From assembly GCA_003223675.1 (NCBI GenBank), contig QHVW01000968.1, forward strand, positions 1 through 8,820: a DNA stretch of 8,820 nt. The letters are read 5' to 3'. The notes under the pieces were generated by a model that saw only the letters and a list, made by a program, of their open reading frames with translations, had not been told where the DNA came from and searched no databases. How positions within the stretch are numbered: position 1 is the first letter of the stretch; each line of letters opens with the position of its first letter. A program made the position numbers and the translations under genes. The stretch is from Acidobacteriota bacterium (GTDB lineage Bacteria > Acidobacteriota > Thermoanaerobaculia > Multivoradales > UBA5704). Positions 6,241 to 8,820 of this stretch are shown here, piece by piece.

Positions 6241-8303
6241 ATGCTGATGTCCGCCAACAAGACCCATGGTGCTCGCCGGGGGAAAAAGCGCTCCTCCCTC
6301 TTGGGGTCCGGTGCGCTCACCCTCGGCGCGGTCCTCCTCGCCGCGTCGCCGACCACCTCGGCGCCTGGGGGTACGCGCAGGCCCACACCCCCAACCTCGA
6401 CGCCCTGGCCGCCCGCGGCACCCGCTTCGCCCGCTGCGACACCGCCGCCCCGATCACCCTGCCCAGCCACGCGACGATCCTCACCGGCCTCTTTCCCCCC
6501 CGGCACGGGGTGCGCGACAACGGCACCTTCGTGCTGGCGCCCAAGATCGAGACCCTGGCCGAGCGCCTGGCCGCGCACGGCTACGACACGGCGGCGGTGG
6601 TCTCGGCCGTGGTCCTGGCGCGCCATCAGGGGCTGGACCAAGGCTTCCGCGTCTACGACGACGACCTCGGGACCGGCTATGCTCAGGGAAGCGTGGTGTC
6701 TGAACGGACGGCGGACGTTACCACGGCCGCCGCGCTGAAGGCAATGGGTGGATTGAAGCCGCCCTTCTTCCTCTGGGTGCACTACTACGACCCGCACGAG
6801 GAGTACCGGCCGCCCACCCGCTTCGCCGACGCCGCCAAGGGGCCCCACCGCCTCTACGACGGCGAGATCGCCTTCATGGACGAGCAGCTCGGCGAGCTGC
6901 TCAAGAAGCTGCCCAAGGAGACCGACGTGCTGGCGGTGGGGGACCACGGCGAGATGCTGGGCGAGCACGGCGAGGCCACCCACGGCCTGCTGCTCTACCG
7001 CGCCGCCCGGCGGGTGCCGCTGATCCTCGCCGGCCCGGACGTCCCCGCCGGCAAGACCAGCGACTGCCTCGTGCGCACCGTCGACGTGACGCCCACCCTC
7101 CTCGCCCTGGCGGGGCAGAAGGCTGGAGGCCTCGACGGCCAGAGCCTGCTGCCGCTGCCACCCGGCGCGAGCTGCTCCCGCGAGACCTACACCGAGAGCT
7201 TCCTGCCCTTCTTCGCCTACAAGTGGTACCCCCTGCGCTCGCTGGGGGACGATCGCTTCCTCTATATGAAGGCGCCGAAGAGCAGCCTCTACGATCTGAA
7301 GGCCGACCCCGGCGAGAGCCGCGACCTCGCCCCCACGCAGGGGAAGGCGGCGCAGGGGTGGGAGGGGAGGCTGGTGGCGCTCCTGCACGCCCTGGGGGAG
7401 AAGCTCGAAGCTCCGGTGAAGCCCGACAACGTCCTCTCGGCGGAGCAGCGCCGCCAGCTCGCCAGCCTCGGCTACCTCGGCGGCGTGGCGGAGGGCCCGG
7501 TCACCGGCAGCCTGCCCGATCCGCGCGCCATGACCGGCATCGCCCGCGACCTCCACGCCGCCACCCAGACGGTGCAGGAGGGGCACTGCGACCAGGCCCT
7601 GCCGCGGCTCCAGGCGATCGTCAAGGAGGACCCCCACAACTTCCCGGCCTTGAGCCTCGCCGGCTTCTGCCTGCGGCAGGCCGGCCGCACCGAGTCGGCC
7701 CTCAACCTCTTCCAGCGCGCCGAGAAGGAGAACGACCTCAACGCGGTGCCGATCGCGGACGCCGCCGGCTGCCTGCTCGACCTCGGGCGCAAGGCGGAGG
7801 CCGAGAAGGAATTCCGCCGCGCCCTGGCCCTCGATCCGGCGCAGGCCGCGGCGGCGAGCGCCCTGGCGCGGATGCTGCGCCAGCGCGGCGACCGCAAGGG
7901 GGCTGAAGGCGTGCTCGACACCGCTCTCCGGGTCGGCGCCCACGAGCCCGAGATCTACCTCGAACGGGGGGTGGCCCGCGCCGAGTCCGGCAACCTCGAC
8001 AGCGCCCTGGCCGACTTCCGCGAGGCGGCGCGGCGTGCGCCGGCCAATCCCGTGCCGCTGGAGAACGCGGCCCGCACGGCCTACGACCTCAAGCGGTACC
8101 GCGACGCCTCCCTGCTCTACGAGCAGCTCCTGCGCATCGCGCCCAACCGGGGCGATCTCTGGAAGACGGAGGGCGCCATCTATCTCTATGAGCTGGAAGA
8201 CCGCAATGAGGCCCTCCGCTGCTTCCGCCGCGCCCTCCTCCTGGAGAGCGATCCCGGCGAGAAGGCCAAGCTGGAGGGATTGGTGAAGGAGCTGGGAGGG
8301 TGA
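6241..8303 (+). pseudogene. Sulfatase/alkaline-phosphatase-superfamily hydrolase with C-terminal TPRs; N-terminus broken by a frame shift
   Basis: The start at 6241 (AGGA at 6230-6233, seven-base spacer) gives a basic N-terminus and hydrophobic segment (ALTLGAVLLAAS) typical of a signal anchor; that frame then turns into Pro/Arg-rich nonsense. From 6351 a different frame carries the real domain: DHLGAWGY, then HTPNLDALAARG, TLPSH (6456-6470), ILTGLFPPRHGV, WVHYYDPHEEY, GDHGE (6939-6953), GEHGEATHG and LYDLKADPGES. The frame change is -1/+2 at about 6335-6351. The usual preceding strand with the first metal-ligand Asp (LVTLDTxRAD-like) is missing, suggesting a small deletion or sequence error. 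TLPSH stands where canonical sulfatases have CxPSR, so Thr is the probable nucleophile and formylglycine is not expected. About 7545-8264 encodes tetratricopeptide repeats for protein contacts. The catalytic frame has no ATG; its first usual start is a GTG at 6510, inside the domain and past the nucleophile, so a 597-aa product (6510-8303) would lack the active site. Substrate unknown. Confidence 0.7.
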
Positions 8304-8314
8304 AGGGGAAAATG

Positions 8315-8442
8315 ATTTTGGATTTTCGATTTTCGATTTTGGATTCAAGGCTCGAGGAGAATCTTGGAGCTTGGATTCTTGAGATTGGATTCAGGGAGCA
8401 TCCTGGGATCCAATCCAAAATCCAAAATCCAAAATCCAAAAT
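8315..8442. repeat. Inverted repeat of 7-bp ATTTTGG/AATCCAA units
   Basis: The left arm (8315-8345) is four tandem heptamers, ATTTTGG, ATTTTCG, ATTTTCG, ATTTTGG, plus ATT. The right arm (8412-8442) is four exact AATCCAA units plus AAT. The arms are reverse complements at 29 of 31 positions, separated by 66 bases (8346-8411) that hold further TTGGATTC-like pieces. It is AT-rich in GC-rich surroundings and fills the gap between the TPR gene and the next start codon. It could form a large hairpin or be a dispersed intergenic repeat. The element type is not recognised. Confidence 0.8.
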
Positions 8443-8820
8443 ATGAAAGACTTTCTCCGCAAGGTTTCGCTTTTCGTAGACCTCGACGACGCGCAGCTCG
8501 ACCGTCTGGCGGGCATGCTGAAGGAGGAGCGCCATCCCGCCTACAAGCTGATCTTCCGCGAGGGGGACGGGGTCGACGCCTTCTACCTCGTGCGCGAGGG
8601 GATGGTCACCGTCTTCCGCGACGTGCCGGGCAAGCCGCAGCAGGTGCTGGCGCGGCTGGAGGAGGGGGGCTTCTTCGGCGAGATGGGGCTGCTCAACGAC
8701 AAGGCCCGCCGCTACGCCTCGGCCCGCACCGCCGCTCCCACCGTCCTGCTGCGCATGGAGAAGCCCGACCTGATCAAGATCCTCGCCGGCAATCCGGTCC
8801 TGGAGCTCAAGTTCCGCGCC
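8443..8820 (+). CDS. Cyclic-nucleotide-binding domain protein (CRP/FNR-type), 3' end outside the window
   Basis: 126 codons are open from ATG 8443 to the window end. The whole visible part is one cNMP-binding domain: an N-terminal helix (KDFLRKVSLFVDLDDAQLDRL), beta-roll strands with FREGDGVDAFYLVREG (about 38-53), then the phosphate-binding-cassette region FFGEMGLLNDKARRYASART (77-96). Glu80 and Arg90 occupy the positions that usually contact the ribose and phosphate. The domain may sense cAMP, cGMP or another ligand. Whether a DNA-binding helix-turn-helix, a transporter or an enzyme domain follows cannot be seen. No Shine-Dalgarno sequence precedes the ATG: the right arm of the heptamer repeat runs to the base before it. 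A later in-frame ATG (codon 25) would cut into the domain, so 8443 is the best start. Confidence 0.85.
   Translation, partial: MKDFLRKVSLFVDLDDAQLDRLAGMLKEERHPAYKLIFREGDGVDAFYLVREGMVTVFRDVPGKPQQVLARLEEGGFFGEMGLLNDKARRYASARTAAPTVLLRMEKPDLIKILAGNPVLELKFRA

Noticed and set aside
6339..6351. Programmed -1 frameshift joining the signal anchor to the sulfatase domain
   Set aside because: No slippery heptamer or clear downstream pseudoknot is seen, and joining the frames would still lack the conserved metal-ligand strand. Deletion or sequence error fits better.
6222..8348. 708-aa minus-strand open frame opposite the sulfatase-TPR gene
   Set aside because: It mirrors the GC3 bias of the real plus-strand gene. 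Its N-terminus is translated from the heptamer repeat (NPKSKIENPKSF) and it has no recognisable domain.
8315..8442. CRISPR array or insertion sequence
   Set aside because: The units are 7 bp tandem without unique spacers, and no transposase or cas gene is present.

Overview
The window looks like high-GC chromosomal DNA from a free-living bacterium with many secreted proteins. The gene families suggest Acidobacteriota or a neighbouring phylum. The clues are an M4/M36-like secreted metallopeptidase with tandem 'PDFTI..SP.SVSI' Ig-like repeats, a sulfatase-fold protein fused to TPRs, and a secreted Asp-box propeller. This placement comes from family recognition only, not from a search.

Layout. 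(1) 29-682 (+) is a secreted DsbA/thioredoxin-fold oxidoreductase. The first Cys of its redox motif is an in-frame TGA (209-211), giving U-P-Y-C. A stem-loop with bacterial SECIS geometry follows at once, so I read it as a selenoprotein that ordinary gene callers would split in two. (2) 764-2446 (-) is a secreted BNR/Asp-box propeller protein with its own terminator, converging on gene 1. (3) 2616-6059 (-) is a large secreted zinc metallopeptidase with propeptide, HExxH domain, FN3-like domain, two near-identical Ig-like repeats and a C-terminal jelly-roll-like domain; it also has its own terminator. (4) 6060-6240 is a divergent intergenic region with an extended -10 candidate on the + strand. 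(5) 6241-8303 (+) is an alkaline-phosphatase/sulfatase-superfamily protein with C-terminal TPRs. Its N-terminus is broken: a signal-anchor-like start lies in one frame and the catalytic domain in another, and the first metal-ligand segment is absent. (6) 8315-8442 is an inverted repeat made of 7-bp ATTTTGG-type units. (7) 8443 to the window end (+) is the start of a cyclic-nucleotide-binding (CRP/FNR-type) protein, cut by the window edge.

Three of the five genes encode clearly exported proteins and a fourth has a signal-anchor-like start, so the region looks devoted to the cell envelope or extracellular degradation. The genes appear to be mostly single transcription units rather than one operon. 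The strongest unusual signal is the selenocysteine DsbA-like protein. The broken sulfatase-TPR gene and the heptamer inverted repeat touching the last gene's start codon come next.
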